DNA from: Afipia felis ATCC 53690
GTDB taxonomy: Bacteria; Pseudomonadota; Alphaproteobacteria; Rhizobiales; Xanthobacteraceae
Direction: 5' to 3'
Length of the DNA stretch: 64,000 nt
Assembly (NCBI RefSeq): GCF_000314735.2
Contig: NZ_KB375270.1
Location: forward strand, 2,852,001-2,916,000
The position numbers and the translations under genes were made by a program. The stretch's first letter is position 1; each line of letters starts with the position of its first letter. Positions 9,659-20,983 of the stretch are shown here, piece after piece. The notes beneath the pieces are model-generated. The model was not told where the DNA came from. It did not search any database and worked only from the letters and a program-made list of their open reading frames with translations.

Positions 9659-10081
9659 ATGTATGAGTGGATCAAGGCACTGCACATTCTCGCAGTGATT
9701 TCCTGGATGGCCGGGATGCTCTATCTGCCGCGGCTGATGGTCTATCACTGCGCGGCGGAGACTGGTTCGAAACAGTCCGAGACCTTCAAGGTCATGGAGT
9801 GGCGGCTTCTGAAGGTCATCATCAACCCGGCGATGGTCGTCACCTGGCTCGCCGGTTTATGGCTGGTCTGGCAGGGCGGCTGGTACATGTCGGGATGGTT
9901 TCACGCCAAATTCGCTCTCGTCATCGTGATGTCGGCGATTCATGGCATTCTGGTGCGGCGGGTGAAGGATTTCGCCGCCGACCGCAATACGCACAGCGCC
10001 AGATATTTCCGGATTATCAACGAAGTGCCCGCCGTTCTGATGATCGGCATCGTGATTTTGGTAGTGGTAAAGCCATTTTGA
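9659..10081 (+). CDS. hemJ: Protoporphyrinogen IX oxidase, HemJ/CopD-like
   Basis: A 140-residue integral membrane protein of the HemJ (UPF0093) family, which oxidises protoporphyrinogen IX in bacteria lacking HemG and HemY. Four hydrophobic segments are visible. The N-terminus MYEWIKALHILAVISWMAG carries the conserved His at residue 9 that is thought to bind haem. I chose the ATG at 9659; an upstream in-frame ATG at 9587 would add 24 unrelated residues. Its place beside rho is conserved in alphaproteobacteria, where hemE is often nearby; hemE is not in this window. Confidence 0.9.
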   Translation: MYEWIKALHILAVISWMAGMLYLPRLMVYHCAAETGSKQSETFKVMEWRLLKVIINPAMVVTWLAGLWLVWQGGWYMSGWFHAKFALVIVMSAIHGILVRRVKDFAADRNTHSARYFRIINEVPAVLMIGIVILVVVKPF

Positions 10082-10354
10082 GGCTTTTCACGGCTTTCGC
10101 CCTGACCTTGATCAGACGACTTGTCCGATTTGCCTGAAGGATATCCTTGCGCGGCAAAGACTGATTTTCTATATTCGTCTCATCCTTCCGAACGCAGGCA
10201 GATGTGACGCGTTCCGGTTCTTCCGGTCATCGCATCAAGCTCGAAGCCGCCCGGCACCTTTCTCAGCCAAAGACCTGCGCCAACCGAGACCTTCTTTTCG
10301 CATTTCGCAGGCGAAAACCCCCTTTTTCTCTCTACTTCTCATCAGGATACTCCC
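10082..10354. other. rho leader region
   Basis: These 273 bases between hemJ and rho hold no gene I can support. An AGGA ribosome site lies before 10355. Long untranslated rho leaders serve in autoregulation by Rho-dependent attenuation in other bacteria, so that is possible here, but I see no specific structure to prove it. Confidence 0.35.
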
Positions 10355-11620
<1,266 letters not shown>

Positions 11621-11643
11621 GCGGTGTGCCATCGTTCGGTTTC

Positions 11644-11674
11644 AAGGCCCGGCCTCGCGCCGGGCCTTTTGTTT
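11644..11674 (+). terminator. Intrinsic terminator after rho
   Basis: A perfect 10-base-pair stem, AAGGCCCGGC / GCCGGGCCTT, with a five-base loop (ctcgc) is followed by a T-rich tail, 23 bases after the rho stop codon. Confidence 0.92.
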
Positions 11675-11746
11675 TGGCACGACGCATGTCTCCAAACCGC
11701 CTGTTAACGGGCCTGCCCTAGCTTTGCAGGCCCTGATCGAGGGCGC

Positions 11747-12964
11747 GTGGTGACAGAGATTTTAGGCGAGCCTCAGCAAAAAGTGGGCGGACATTGGCCG
11801 GTATCGGTCGATCGTGTCCGTGCGCTTGCGCACTGCTGGCTGATCGCGGCTCCCTTGATGTACGCATGGGATCTATGGGGCCAGACGCGCAACGGGCTGA
11901 CCAATGGTCTTGGCCGTCCGTTCGGGGATGATTTCATCAATTATTGGTCGGGTGCGTGGCTCACCTGGCATGGCCGGATTGCAGACGTCTACAATTTCGA
12001 GGTGTTTCATCTCTTCGAGCGCGCGCTGAGCGGTCCGGATCTGCTCTACTATCATTACGGTTACCCGCCGGTGTTGCTGCTGTTGACCGCGCCGCTGGCA
12101 TTGGTGCCCTATATACCCGGCCTCGCGCTCTGGCTGATCTCGAGCTGGTATGCGTTCTATCGCGCATTGCGGCTTGCCGCGCCGGATATAGCACTGCTGC
12201 TGTCGCTGGCTGTCCCGGCGCTGTTCGTCAATGCGCTCGGTGGCCAGAACGGTGCGTGGAGCGCAGCCTTTCTCGGTGGCGGGCTGATGTTGCTGGACCG
12301 TCGCCCGATTGTCGCGGGCGTATTGTTCGGCCTTCTGGTTTACAAACCGCATCTCGGCCTGTTGCTGCCGTTTGCGCTGATGGCAGGCCGGCGCTGGACG
12401 GCGTTCGCCTCCGCGACGGTTACGGTGATTGCTCTTGTCGGAGCGAGCCTTGTTCTGTTCGGCCGTGCGCCGTGGCTTGCTTACGCCGATAACCTCGCCG
12501 TCCTGAAACATTTCATCTTGGAGGACGGCACCGGGGTCTGGCACCGCATGATGTCGGTGTTCGTGATGATGCGCCACTTCGGGTTCAGCGTCGATGCGTC
12601 CTACATCGCGCAAGCTGTCAGCGCGGTGATCGCCGCGGCTGTCGTGGCGCGCTCCTGGTGGCGCGACGATCCGATGGAAATCCGTTACGGCCTGCTGGTT
12701 CTCGGTACCTGCCTCGTGACGCCTTATCTGCAGGACTACGATCTGGTGGTCGGTGCGTTCGTTGTCGTGTGGCTGCTTACACTGCAACGGCAGGGCGTGA
12801 TTTCACGCGCGGTAGCGCAGCTGGCGATGGCGGCCATTCTATTGTGGCCGCTGGTCAACGGAGCCGTCGGCAAGATGACCGGATTTGCGCTTGGGCCGTT
12901 TGTGATCGCTCCGCTGTTCGTGCTGTTCGCGAGCCGCAAACAGCAGCATCCCGGCGCATTCTAG
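11747..12964 (+). CDS. DUF2029 / GT87-type membrane glycosyltransferase
   Basis: A 405-residue polytopic membrane protein with about ten hydrophobic segments. The early acidic motif GRPFGDDFINYWSGAWL (residues 57-73) and the later YGYPPVLLLLTAPLALVPY resemble the DUF2029/GT87 mannosyltransferase-like family, which uses polyprenyl-phosphate sugar donors. The acceptor is unknown. The start is GTG at 11747 (or 11750). Its stop overlaps the stop of the convergent methyltransferase gene through a shared CTAG. With the next two leftward genes it forms a block between rho and mnmE that is not part of the usual origin-proximal order. Confidence 0.75.
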   Translation: MVTEILGEPQQKVGGHWPVSVDRVRALAHCWLIAAPLMYAWDLWGQTRNGLTNGLGRPFGDDFINYWSGAWLTWHGRIADVYNFEVFHLFERALSGPDLLYYHYGYPPVLLLLTAPLALVPYIPGLALWLISSWYAFYRALRLAAPDIALLLSLAVPALFVNALGGQNGAWSAAFLGGGLMLLDRRPIVAGVLFGLLVYKPHLGLLLPFALMAGRRWTAFASATVTVIALVGASLVLFGRAPWLAYADNLAVLKHFILEDGTGVWHRMMSVFVMMRHFGFSVDASYIAQAVSAVIAAAVVARSWWRDDPMEIRYGLLVLGTCLVTPYLQDYDLVVGAFVVVWLLTLQRQGVISRAVAQLAMAAILLWPLVNGAVGKMTGFALGPFVIAPLFVLFASRKQQHPGAF

Positions 12965-13653
12965 ATTCTCTTTTTCAGCGCGAGATAAAGGTTCGACGAG
13001 AACGGCCCGAGATTGAGGCCCGTGGTACCGATCTTGGCGTCGATATCGGGCGCTGCCTCGGCGGCAAGACGTGCGAGTTTTGCGCGCGTCATCAAAATGA
13101 GATTGGCCTCGTCAGACCAGCTTGATTTGCCGAGCAGCGCGCAGGCAGCGCTGAAGCTGCGATCGTTGTAATGCAGCAGCGGAATCGCGGTGTGGTGCTC
13201 GACGGGAAAATAGCGATGTGGCACGCTGATGAACACACGGCGGGCGATACGTGCCAGTTCGCGCACGAAATTGATCTGGTTCACAGTACTGCCGACGTGT
13301 TCGAGCACCGCATTGGCGGTTGCAATGTCGAATGTGTTGTCGGCGAACGGCAGCGGCGCATTCGGTTCGATCTGCCTGTAATGGACCGCGGGAAACGCGC
13401 GCTGGAAATTCTCGGCGCTGCCGATGCCGCACGCGGTGACGTTTGCGAGGTGCGGATAATTCCGCTCGAGTACGTTGGCACCATCAGTCACGACATCCGA
13501 GATGCCGATGTCGGCGATGCGGCTGTCATGTGAAGGCTGCATCTGCGCAAGAAAATCGGCATAGATTTTTTCCCGCGCGGCGATCAGAAGCCGTTCGGCG
13601 AAACCTGCAGGCTTGATGACCTGATAATATTTGTCGTCGACCGTGCCGCTCAT
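12961..13653 (-). CDS. Class I SAM-dependent methyltransferase
   Basis: A 230-residue methyltransferase-like protein. The SAM site appears as [20 protein letters not shown] near residue 44, the acidic second strand is degenerate, and the motif [15 protein letters not shown] with [15 protein letters not shown] matches methyltransferase domain 11/25 proteins. The substrate is unknown; its facing GT87-type gene hints at cell-envelope or glycan work, but only by proximity. I chose the ATG at 13653, which overlaps the DUF255 stop (ATGA); a further upstream in-frame start would run into that gene. Confidence 0.75.
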   Translation of the reverse strand: MSGTVDDKYYQVIKPAGFAERLLIAAREKIYADFLAQMQPSHDSRIADIGISDVVTDGANVLERNYPHLANVTACGIGSAENFQRAFPAVHYRQIEPNAPLPFADNTFDIATANAVLEHVGSTVNQINFVRELARIARRVFISVPHRYFPVEHHTAIPLLHYNDRSFSAACALLGKSSWSDEANLILMTRAKLARLAAEAAPDIDAKIGTTGLNLGPFSSNLYLALKKRI

Positions 13654-15704
13654 TGCAGGCGCCCTTCCGAGGCTGACGCTTCTCCGCGTAGAACGAAGGC
13701 CGCCAACGCATGCGGCTCCGTCATCGGCAGCGAACATGTTTGGCCCCGGCAGATGAAAGCGGCGGCTTCGCCACCCGGCGCGATCTTGTCCGCCGCCGGA
13801 TGATGCGGCGGCAGTTTTGCCGGGTCGGGGACGTGCAAGACGATGGTGTTGGCATGGGGCAGCGCGCGCGCGGTCTTGAGCAGTGCGTCGGCCTCCTCGC
13901 CCTGACCGGTGATCACGATTTCCGCGCCTGCAAGGTAGAGATCGAGCGCGTTCAGAAGCGACAGATGGCCGAACATGTTGCGGGCTGCCGCCGAGAGCAT
14001 ATGCGCGAACAGCATGTCGAGTTGGCGCCGCCAGCGTTCGTCACCGGTGAGCACCGCGAGGCGCGCGAGATTCTGCGCGGTCAATCCGATGTGGTTCGGA
14101 ATGGCGTCGTCCACGCTCGAATGCGGCCGCAGGATCAGCCCCTCGGCGTCGTCGGCGGTAAGGAAGTAACCGCCGTGCTGCGGATCACCGTAATGGGTGT
14201 CGAGATCGGCCTGCCACAGGATGGCCTGATCGAGGAACAGATGGTCACCGGTGGCTTCATGCAGCGCGAGCGCGGCGCGGATCATCGCGGCGTTGTCGGA
14301 GGCAAGCGCAGGCTGCAGCAGTTTTCCCGCGCGCCAGGAATGGCCAAGCCTGTCGTGGCGGCTCATGGTGGTGGTAACGAATCCGAACACGGTGCAGGCA
14401 AGCGTCAGCCAGTCCGGCCGGTTGAAGGCACCCGCCGCGTGCGCGAGCGCGGCGATCATCAATCCGTTCCAGTCGGCGAGCACCTTGTCATCGAGGCCGG
14501 GATGCACGCGCTTCTCGCGCGCGCGGAACAGAATCGCGCGCAACGCAGCCAACTGTTCGGCTTCGGTCGCGGTGTCGCTGCCATCGTCGAGGCGGTTGAG
14601 AATGTTGTGACCCTCGAAATTGCCTTCGGCGCTGACGCCATATTTCGCGGCGAAGAATGTTGCGTCATCAGGGCCGAGCAATTGCGCGATGTCCGATTGC
14701 GACCAGACGTAGAAACGTCCCTCCTCGCCCTCGCTGTCGGCGTCGAGTGATGATGAGAAACCGCCCTCTTTCGTCAGCATCTCGCGCTTGAGCCAGCCGA
14801 CGGTTTCTTCCGCGCGCTGCAGATAAAGCTCATTCGGCGCGCGAGCGTGCTCCAGCGCCAGCATGTCGAGAATCTGCGCATTGTCGTAAAGCATCTTCTC
14901 GAAATGCGGCACCAGCCAGCGTTCGTCGACCGAGTAGCGCGCATAGCCGCCACCGAGATGATCGTAGATGCCGCCCTGACTCATTCGCGTCAGCGCGAGA
15001 TTGGTGGTGATGAAATAACGCTCGTCGCCGGTGCGCGCGCCAGCGCGCCAGAGAAATTCCAGCATCGAACATTGCGGAAATTTCGGCGCACCGCGCAGGC
15101 CGCCATTGTCGGGATCGGTCGCGCGCGCGATCGAGCCGGCGGCGTTGTCGAGTTCGTTGAGGCCAATGGAAGCTGTGTCGGCGGAATGCCGTTCATTGAG
15201 GCTTCGCGCGATCGCCTCCTTGTTGGCGGCTATCTTGTCCGGCTCGTCGCGATAGATCCGCATGAACTGCTGCATCACATCGATGAAGGATGCGCGGCCG
15301 TATTGCGCCTGTTTCGGAAAATAAGTGCCGCCCCAGATCGGCGCGCCGTCGGGCGTCAAAAACATCGTCAGCGGCCAGCCGCCCTGCTGTCCGAGCAGGT
15401 GCAGTGCGTTCATGTAGATCTGGTCAATGTCGGGCCGCTCCTCGCGATCAACCTTGATCGCCACAAACTGCTCGTTCATCACCGCCGCGGTAGCCTCGTC
15501 CTCGAAGCTCTCGTGCGCCATCACATGACACCAATGGCAGGCCGCGTAACCGATGGAGAGCAAAATGGGCTTGCCGGTCTTCTGTGCCTCGGCCAAGGCT
15601 GGCGGCCCCCAGGGCCACCAGTCGACCGGATTGTGCTGATGCTGGAGCAGATATGGGCTGGTTTCGCCGGCCAGCCGGTTTTTGTGCGTTGCAACATCGC
15701 TCAT
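13650..15704 (-). CDS. Thioredoxin-domain protein, DUF255 (YyaL/SPATA20-like)
   Basis: A 684-residue protein of the DUF255/YyaL family. The N-terminal thioredoxin-like domain has [20 protein letters not shown] at residues 14-33 and the CxxC-type site [16 protein letters not shown] near residue 55. The rest is an (alpha/alpha)6 toroid like those of N-acyl-glucosamine epimerases, containing [20 protein letters not shown]. The function is uncharacterised in bacteria. It is the first of two overlapping leftward genes and is divergent from mnmE, with 102 bases between the starts. Confidence 0.88.
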   Translation of the reverse strand: MSDVATHKNRLAGETSPYLLQHQHNPVDWWPWGPPALAEAQKTGKPILLSIGYAACHWCHVMAHESFEDEATAAVMNEQFVAIKVDREERPDIDQIYMNALHLLGQQGGWPLTMFLTPDGAPIWGGTYFPKQAQYGRASFIDVMQQFMRIYRDEPDKIAANKEAIARSLNERHSADTASIGLNELDNAAGSIARATDPDNGGLRGAPKFPQCSMLEFLWRAGARTGDERYFITTNLALTRMSQGGIYDHLGGGYARYSVDERWLVPHFEKMLYDNAQILDMLALEHARAPNELYLQRAEETVGWLKREMLTKEGGFSSSLDADSEGEEGRFYVWSQSDIAQLLGPDDATFFAAKYGVSAEGNFEGHNILNRLDDGSDTATEAEQLAALRAILFRAREKRVHPGLDDKVLADWNGLMIAALAHAAGAFNRPDWLTLACTVFGFVTTTMSRHDRLGHSWRAGKLLQPALASDNAAMIRAALALHEATGDHLFLDQAILWQADLDTHYGDPQHGGYFLTADDAEGLILRPHSSVDDAIPNHIGLTAQNLARLAVLTGDERWRRQLDMLFAHMLSAAARNMFGHLSLLNALDLYLAGAEIVITGQGEEADALLKTARALPHANTIVLHVPDPAKLPPHHPAADKIAPGGEAAAFICRGQTCSLPMTEPHALAAFVLRGEASASEGRLQ

Positions 15705-15806
15705 GCTGCGGCTCCCTCAGCAATATGTTGCGCCGCAGCAATACGGCGAAACTCCCTTGAACACGGTTTTCGGTTGCCCTCGCCCGTGCTGTCGAACAAA
15801 TAAGCC

Positions 15807-17129
15807 ATGCCGTTCCAACAACCAACCATTTACGCACTCGCTTCGGGCCGTCCGCCCTCGGCCATCGCGATCGTTCGCGTCTCGGGCCCGCGCGCCGCGG
15901 CGGCGCTGGAGATTTTGTGCGGTCGCCTGCCTCGTCCGCGCCTGGCGACACTGGCGACCTTGACCTCGCCGGAGACCGGTCCGATCGACCAGGCCGTGGC
16001 GCTCTGGTTCCCGGCGCCGCATAGCGCGACCGGCGAAGACGTCGCGGAATTCCAGCTTCACGGTGGCCGCGCGGTGATCGCGGCGCTGTTCGCGGCACTG
16101 GGAAAAATCGATGGCCTGCGTCCGGCGGAGCCCGGCGAATTCACACGCCGTGCGTTCGAGAATGGCAAGCTTGATCTGACCGAGGCCGAAGGTCTCGACG
16201 ACCTCATTCACGCCGACACCGACCGGCAGCGGAAGCAGGCGCTGCGGCAGTTGCAGGGATTGCTCGGCCATCGCGCGCAGAACTGGCGCAGGCAGATCAT
16301 CGAGGCGATGGCGCTTGTCGAAGCGGGCATCGATTTTTCCGACGAGGGCGATGTCTCGGAAGAACTGATGGCACCGGCGCTTGCGCGTGTTGATGCGCTG
16401 AAAAACGAAATCAAAGAAACCCTTGCGGCATCGGCGCAAAGTGAGCGCCTGCGAGAAGGCCTGCAAGTTGCGATCGCGGGGCCGCCGAACGCAGGCAAGT
16501 CGACGCTGCTTAATCGTCTCGCGCGCCGTGAGGCTGCGATCGTTTCGCCGCATGCCGGCACGACGCGTGACGTGATCGAAGTGCATCTCGATCTCGACGG
16601 CTATCCGGTGACGCTGATCGACACGGCGGGTCTGCGGGAGACAATCGATCCCGTCGAGCAGGAAGGCGTGCGCCGTGCGCGGGCGCGCGCGGAATCCGCC
16701 GACCTCGTGCTGTGGATGTGTGAGGCGGACGAGGTCGCGCGGAAGTCGCCGGAGTTTGCCGGTGGCGCCGCGCCGGTCTGGGTGATCCGCAATAAGGTCG
16801 ACCTGGCGCCAACGCGGGGCGAGGGTGCCTTTGCGATCTCGGCCGTGACCGGCGAGGGCGTCGATGCGCTGGTCACAGCGCTGGTCGATTACGCCCGCGA
16901 TTATTTCGGTGGCGGGGAGGCAGCGCTGGTCAGCCGCGCACGGCATCGGGCCCTGCTGACTGAGGCGGTCGAGGCCCTGGAGCGGGCCGGGTCGCGGGCG
17001 GGCGAGGGTGACGAAATCGTCGCGGAGGAACTTCGAATCGCGATTCACGCGCTGGGACGACTTCTGGGACGAGTAGATGTCGAGGAGATTCTGGATTCGA
17101 TCTTTCGCGAATTCTGTATTGGTAAATGA
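15807..17129 (+). CDS. mnmE: tRNA modification GTPase MnmE (TrmE)
   Basis: GTPase that works with MnmG to install the 5-carboxymethylaminomethyl group on wobble uridine 34 of certain tRNAs. It has 440 residues. The N-terminal folate-binding domain ([20 protein letters not shown]) comes first, then a helical domain, then an inserted G domain with G1 GPPNAGKS at 225-232, G3 DTAG, and G4 NKVD. The C-terminus FCIGK carries the catalytic Cys of the family signature C(I/L/V)GK. The ATG at 15807 gives the standard N-terminus. Three parS sites and then mnmG follow. Confidence 0.97.
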   Translation: MPFQQPTIYALASGRPPSAIAIVRVSGPRAAAALEILCGRLPRPRLATLATLTSPETGPIDQAVALWFPAPHSATGEDVAEFQLHGGRAVIAALFAALGKIDGLRPAEPGEFTRRAFENGKLDLTEAEGLDDLIHADTDRQRKQALRQLQGLLGHRAQNWRRQIIEAMALVEAGIDFSDEGDVSEELMAPALARVDALKNEIKETLAASAQSERLREGLQVAIAGPPNAGKSTLLNRLARREAAIVSPHAGTTRDVIEVHLDLDGYPVTLIDTAGLRETIDPVEQEGVRRARARAESADLVLWMCEADEVARKSPEFAGGAAPVWVIRNKVDLAPTRGEGAFAISAVTGEGVDALVTALVDYARDYFGGGEAALVSRARHRALLTEAVEALERAGSRAGEGDEIVAEELRIAIHALGRLLGRVDVEEILDSIFREFCIGK

Positions 17130-17134
17130 ACGGT

Positions 17135-17150
17135 TGTTTCACGTGAAACG
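17135..17150. promoter_or_regulatory. parS site 1
   Basis: The sequence TGTTTCACGTGAAACG matches the ParB-binding consensus TGTTTCACGTGAAACA at 15 of 16 positions and keeps the perfect 14-base palindrome. It lies five bases after the mnmE stop. Confidence 0.92.
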
Positions 17151-17192
17151 ATATAGAGGCGTGGGCCCGTTTTAGGCCGGATAAGCCTTGGA

Positions 17193-17208
17193 TGTTTCAC
17201 GTGAAACA
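17193..17208. promoter_or_regulatory. parS site 2
   Basis: A perfect TGTTTCACGTGAAACA palindrome between mnmE and mnmG, 58 bases after site 1 by start coordinates. Confidence 0.95.
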
Positions 17209-17221
17209 AATGGAACCGGGC

Positions 17222-17241
17222 CCTGTTTCACGTGAAACAGG
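17222..17241. promoter_or_regulatory. parS site 3, extended palindrome
   Basis: A perfect TGTTTCACGTGAAACA at 17224-17239, extended by two matching bases on each side to a 20-base palindrome. It is the third parS in about 105 bases and lies 61 bases before the mnmG start. Confidence 0.95.
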
Positions 17242-17302
17242 CTCGTCATCCTCAATCGATATTGTTTTGGACGATTTTCAGCTCCCGCTGTAGAAGGACG
17301 CC

Positions 17303-19177
17303 ATGCGCGAAACATTCGACGTCATCGTCGTGGGAGGGGGGCATGCCGGCTGCGAGGCCGCGGCGGCGTCCGCGCGCTTTGGCGCCAGAACCGCGCTTCT
17401 GACCCACCGTTTTGTGACCATCGGTGCGATGTCCTGCAATCCCGCCATCGGGGGACTCGGCAAGGGGCATCTGGTGCGGGAAATCGATGCACTGGACGGC
17501 GTAATGGGCCGGATGGCGGATGCCGGGGGCATCCAGTTCCGGGTTCTCAACCGCCGCAAAGGTCCAGCGGTGCGCGGCCCGCGTGCCCAGATCGACCGCG
17601 CCCTCTATGCGGCGGCGATGCAGGCGGAAATTCGCGAAACGCCCAATCTTACCGTGATCGAGGGCGAGGCCGACGCGCTTGTGCTTGAGGATGGCCGGAT
17701 CGCGGGGCTGCAACTGGCCGATGGCCGGGAATTCGCCTGCGGGGCGGTGGTTATCACCACGGGCACATTCCTGCGCGGAATCATCCATCTCGGTGAAAAC
17801 AACTGGCCGGCCGGGCGCATCGACGAGGCTCCGGCGATGGGCCTCTCGAACTCCTTCGAAAAAATCGGATTTACGCTCGGGCGGCTGAAAACCGGCACCC
17901 CGGCGCGCCTCAATGGCACCACCATCGACTGGAATGCGGTCGAGCGGCAGCCCGGTGACGATCCGGCCGAACCGTTTTCGACTCTCACCGACAAGATCAC
18001 GACCCCGCAGGTCGAGTGCGGCATCACTCGCACCACGGCCGCGACGCATGATCTGATCCGGGCTAATGTGCACCGCTCGCCGATGTATTCGGGGCAAATC
18101 AAGAGCACCGGGCCGCGTTATTGCCCCTCGATCGAGGACAAGATCGTTCGTTTCGGCGACCGAGACAGCCACCAGATTTTCCTGGAGCCGGAAGGGCTTG
18201 AGGATACGACGGTCTATCCGAACGGGATCTCGACCTCGCTGCCGGAAGAGGTCCAGAAGGCCATTCTGACGACGATTCCGGGACTTGAACGGACCCGGAT
18301 GATCCGCCCGGGCTACGCCATCGAATACGACCATGTCGATCCGCGCGAGTTGGAGCCGACGCTGGAAACCAGGCGCGTGCCGGGGCTTTTTCTGGCCGGG
18401 CAGATCAATGGCACCACGGGCTATGAGGAAGCGGCGGCGCAGGGCCTTGTTGCCGGGCTGAACGCCGCGCGGTCGGCCGGAGGCGGCGAGGGCGCGGTGT
18501 TCGACCGAGCCGACGGCTATCTCGGCGTCATGATCGATGATCTGACCTCCCGCGGCATCACCGAGCCCTATCGGATGTTCACCTCGCGGGCGGAATATCG
18601 CCTGACGCTGCGGGCGGATAATGCCGATCGTCGGCTGACGGAGCGTGGCCTCGCGCTCGGCATCGTCGGTTCAAAACGTCAGGCGAGTTTTGCCGCCAAG
18701 ATGCAGGCGCTGACGGCCGCCAAGGATGCAGCGAAATCCCTGTCGCTGACGCCAACCGAGGGAATCCGCCATGGCCTTGCGCTCAACCGCGACGGTCAGC
18801 GGCGCAGCGCGTTCGAATTGCTGGCCTATCCGGAGATCGGCTGGGCCGATGTCGCGCGGATCTGGCCGCAGCTTGCGGATGTTGTGCCGGCCATCGCCGA
18901 ACACGTTGAAATTGACGCGAAATACGATGTCTATCTGGCCCGTCAGGCGGCGGATGTCAGTGCCTTCCGGCGTGACGAGGCGCTGGTGCTGACCGGAGTC
19001 GATTATGCCGCCGTGCCGGGGCTGTCCAACGAGGCGCGGCAGAAACTGCAAACGGTGCAGCCGCGCACCATCGGGCAGGCCGCGCGGATCGAGGCGATGA
19101 CGCCGGCTGCGCTCGGCATTCTGGCCGCATACTTGCGGCGGCAGGCGCGTCATCGGCCTGACGCCAAAGCGGGATAG
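17303..19177 (+). CDS. mnmG: tRNA uridine-5-carboxymethylaminomethyl modification enzyme MnmG (GidA)
   Basis: FAD- and NADH-dependent partner of MnmE in wobble-uridine modification. It has 624 residues, as expected. The FAD-binding loop [14 protein letters not shown] is at residues 8-21, the signature [23 protein letters not shown] near residue 44, and [16 protein letters not shown] near residue 92. The C-terminal helical domain that contacts MnmE and tRNA is complete. It starts 173 bases after mnmE, beyond three parS sites. Confidence 0.98.
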   Translation: MRETFDVIVVGGGHAGCEAAAASARFGARTALLTHRFVTIGAMSCNPAIGGLGKGHLVREIDALDGVMGRMADAGGIQFRVLNRRKGPAVRGPRAQIDRALYAAAMQAEIRETPNLTVIEGEADALVLEDGRIAGLQLADGREFACGAVVITTGTFLRGIIHLGENNWPAGRIDEAPAMGLSNSFEKIGFTLGRLKTGTPARLNGTTIDWNAVERQPGDDPAEPFSTLTDKITTPQVECGITRTTAATHDLIRANVHRSPMYSGQIKSTGPRYCPSIEDKIVRFGDRDSHQIFLEPEGLEDTTVYPNGISTSLPEEVQKAILTTIPGLERTRMIRPGYAIEYDHVDPRELEPTLETRRVPGLFLAGQINGTTGYEEAAAQGLVAGLNAARSAGGGEGAVFDRADGYLGVMIDDLTSRGITEPYRMFTSRAEYRLTLRADNADRRLTERGLALGIVGSKRQASFAAKMQALTAAKDAAKSLSLTPTEGIRHGLALNRDGQRRSAFELLAYPEIGWADVARIWPQLADVVPAIAEHVEIDAKYDVYLARQAADVSAFRRDEALVLTGVDYAAVPGLSNEARQKLQTVQPRTIGQAARIEAMTPAALGILAAYLRRQARHRPDAKAG

Positions 19178-19282
19178 GGCAAAAGGCCTCGGAATCGTTC
19201 GAGGAATTGCCGCTGCGCATTCGGACCGCTATTTTCTTTCCGCGCAACAACCGCGCGATGAGTCGATCAAGGCAGACAGACC

Positions 19283-19966
19283 GTGAGCAAGGCCCGGCTT
19301 CCTGAGCCCACTTCCGCTGACAAGGCTGCGGCGCTGGCGCTCGCGCCTGTTTCACGTGAAACGCTGACGCGGCTGGAAGCCTATGTCGACCTGCTGCTGC
19401 AATGGCAGGCGGTCACCAATCTGGTTGCGCCCTCGACCCTGCCGACCCTCTGGACCCGGCACATCGCCGATTCGCTGCAGCTTCTCGATCTCGTACCCGG
19501 TGCCAAGACCTTCGCTGACTTTGGTAGCGGCGGAGGCTTCCCTGGTGTGGTGCTGGCCTGCGCGCTGGCAGATCATCCCGGCGCGCGGATCGATCTTGTT
19601 GAGCGCAACGTCAAGAAGGCGGCTTTCCTGCGTGAGGCGCTGCGAGTCACCGGCGCGGCCGGCGAAGTTCATCACAGGGACATCGTGGATTACGTGGATA
19701 GTCGCACCGAGCCTGTCGATTGCGTCACCGCACGGGCGCTGGCCCCGTTACATCAGTTGTTCGGCTTCGCGGAACCCTTGGTCCGGAACGGTGCCAAAGC
19801 TTTGTTTCTCAAGGGCCAAGATGTAGAGAGTGAATTGACGGAAGCCACTAAATATTGGACAATTGAGAGCGCCTTGCATCCAAGCCGCACCGGCGGCGAC
19901 GGTTGCGTGGTCGAGGTGACAGGGATTGTGCGCCGCAGCATGGCTGCGGCGGGAGGGGCGAAATGA
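19283..19966 (+). CDS. rsmG: 16S rRNA (guanine527-N7)-methyltransferase RsmG (GidB)
   Basis: Methylates N7 of G527 in 16S rRNA using SAM. It has 227 residues. The Rossmann motif FADFGSGGGFPGVVLA near residue 78, the acidic strand LVERNVKKAAFLREALR and VTARALAPLHQL are family hallmarks. The start is GTG at 19283. The codons for PVSRET (about 19345-19362) contain a parS site. The stop overlaps the parA start (ATGA), so rsmG and parA are probably co-transcribed. Confidence 0.97.
   Translation: MSKARLPEPTSADKAAALALAPVSRETLTRLEAYVDLLLQWQAVTNLVAPSTLPTLWTRHIADSLQLLDLVPGAKTFADFGSGGGFPGVVLACALADHPGARIDLVERNVKKAAFLREALRVTGAAGEVHHRDIVDYVDSRTEPVDCVTARALAPLHQLFGFAEPLVRNGAKALFLKGQDVESELTEATKYWTIESALHPSRTGGDGCVVEVTGIVRRSMAAAGGAK
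19348..19363. promoter_or_regulatory. parS site 4, inside rsmG
   Basis: TGTTTCACGTGAAACG matches the consensus at 15 of 16 positions and lies within the rsmG coding sequence, where it encodes Pro-Val-Ser-Arg-Glu-Thr. It is about 2.1 kb from site 3. Confidence 0.92.
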
Positions 19967-20811
19967 ACGGGATCGACGGGATTTTTCAGGACACGCCAGC
20001 GGATCGCGGCGGGCAGCCCCGGATCATCGCGCTTGCCAACCAGAAGGGCGGCGTTGGCAAGACCACGACCGCGATCAATCTCGGCACCGCGCTGGCCGCG
20101 ATCGGTGAACGCGTGCTGATCGTCGATCTCGATCCGCAGGGCAACGCCTCGACCGGCCTCGGCATCGACCGCCGCAACCGCAGCTGCTCGACCTATGACG
20201 TGCTGATCGGCGAAGCGAAGCTGCGTGAGGCCATTGTGCCGACCGCCGTGCCGCGCCTGCATATCGCGGCCTCGACGATGGATCTGTCGGGTCTCGAGCT
20301 TGAACTCGGCACCGCGCGTGACCGCGCCTTCCGTCTGCGCGATGCGATTTCTGATCTCAACACCGACGCGTCGGAAGGCAACGACTACACCTATGTGCTG
20401 GTCGATTGCCCGCCGTCGCTCAACCTCATAACCGTCAACGCGATGGCCGCATCGCACGCGATCCTGGTGCCGTTGCAGTGTGAGTTCTTTGCGCTCGAGG
20501 GTCTGTCGCAGCTTCTACAGACGGTCGAGCAGGTGCGCTCGACGCTGAATCCGACGCTGTCGATCCACGGCATCGTGCTGACCATGTTCGACTCGCGCAA
20601 CAATCTGTCGAACCAGGTCGTCGCGGACGTCCGCGAGTTCATGGGCGACAAGGTTTACGACACCATGATTCCGCGTAACGTGCGCATTTCGGAAGCGCCG
20701 TCTTACGGCAAGCCGGTGCTGGTCTACGATCTGAAATGTGTCGGCAGCGATGCGTATCTCAAGCTCGCGACCGAAGTGATCCAGCGCGAGCGCGCGCTGC
20801 GGATGCATTAG
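19963..20811 (+). CDS. parA: Chromosome-partitioning ATPase ParA (Soj)
   Basis: Walker-type ATPase that binds DNA in its ATP form and moves ParB-parS complexes apart. It has 282 residues. The deviant Walker A motif QKGGVGKTT is at about 27-35, with both lysines; LIVDLDPQGNASTGLG and YVLVDCPPSLNLITVNA give the A' and B motifs. I chose the ATG at 19963 because GGAGG is just upstream and it overlaps the rsmG stop. parB follows after 172 bases that hold a REP-like palindrome. Confidence 0.97.
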   Translation: MNGIDGIFQDTPADRGGQPRIIALANQKGGVGKTTTAINLGTALAAIGERVLIVDLDPQGNASTGLGIDRRNRSCSTYDVLIGEAKLREAIVPTAVPRLHIAASTMDLSGLELELGTARDRAFRLRDAISDLNTDASEGNDYTYVLVDCPPSLNLITVNAMAASHAILVPLQCEFFALEGLSQLLQTVEQVRSTLNPTLSIHGIVLTMFDSRNNLSNQVVADVREFMGDKVYDTMIPRNVRISEAPSYGKPVLVYDLKCVGSDAYLKLATEVIQRERALRMH

Positions 20812-20828
20812 AGACGAGCGGGTTCGCT

Positions 20829-20906
20829 GTCATTGCGAGCAAGCGAAGCAATCCGGAGCAGCAAAGACAGGCTGGATTGCTTCGTCGCCAATGCTCCCGC
20901 AATGAC
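20829..20906. repeat. REP-type palindromic repeat between parA and parB
   Basis: The outer arms are GTCATTGCG (from 20829) and CGCAATGAC (to 20906), perfect complements, with a second inner pair GCGAAGCAATCC and GGATTGCTTCG. This pattern resembles the interspersed palindromes common between genes in Bradyrhizobium and Rhodopseudomonas; that resemblance is from memory, not from a search. Confidence 0.75.
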
Positions 20907-20983
20907 AAACTGCGATGGCTTTGGAGCTGTCGCTTCGAAAAGATTGGTTTGGAGTGCGTGAGATGAGTCCGAGGGAGGCGACG

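Noticed and set aside
17135..17241. Three spaced identical repeats as a possible CRISPR or iteron array
   Set aside because: The repeats are parS palindromes of fixed 16-base sequence with unequal short spacing, next to parAB.
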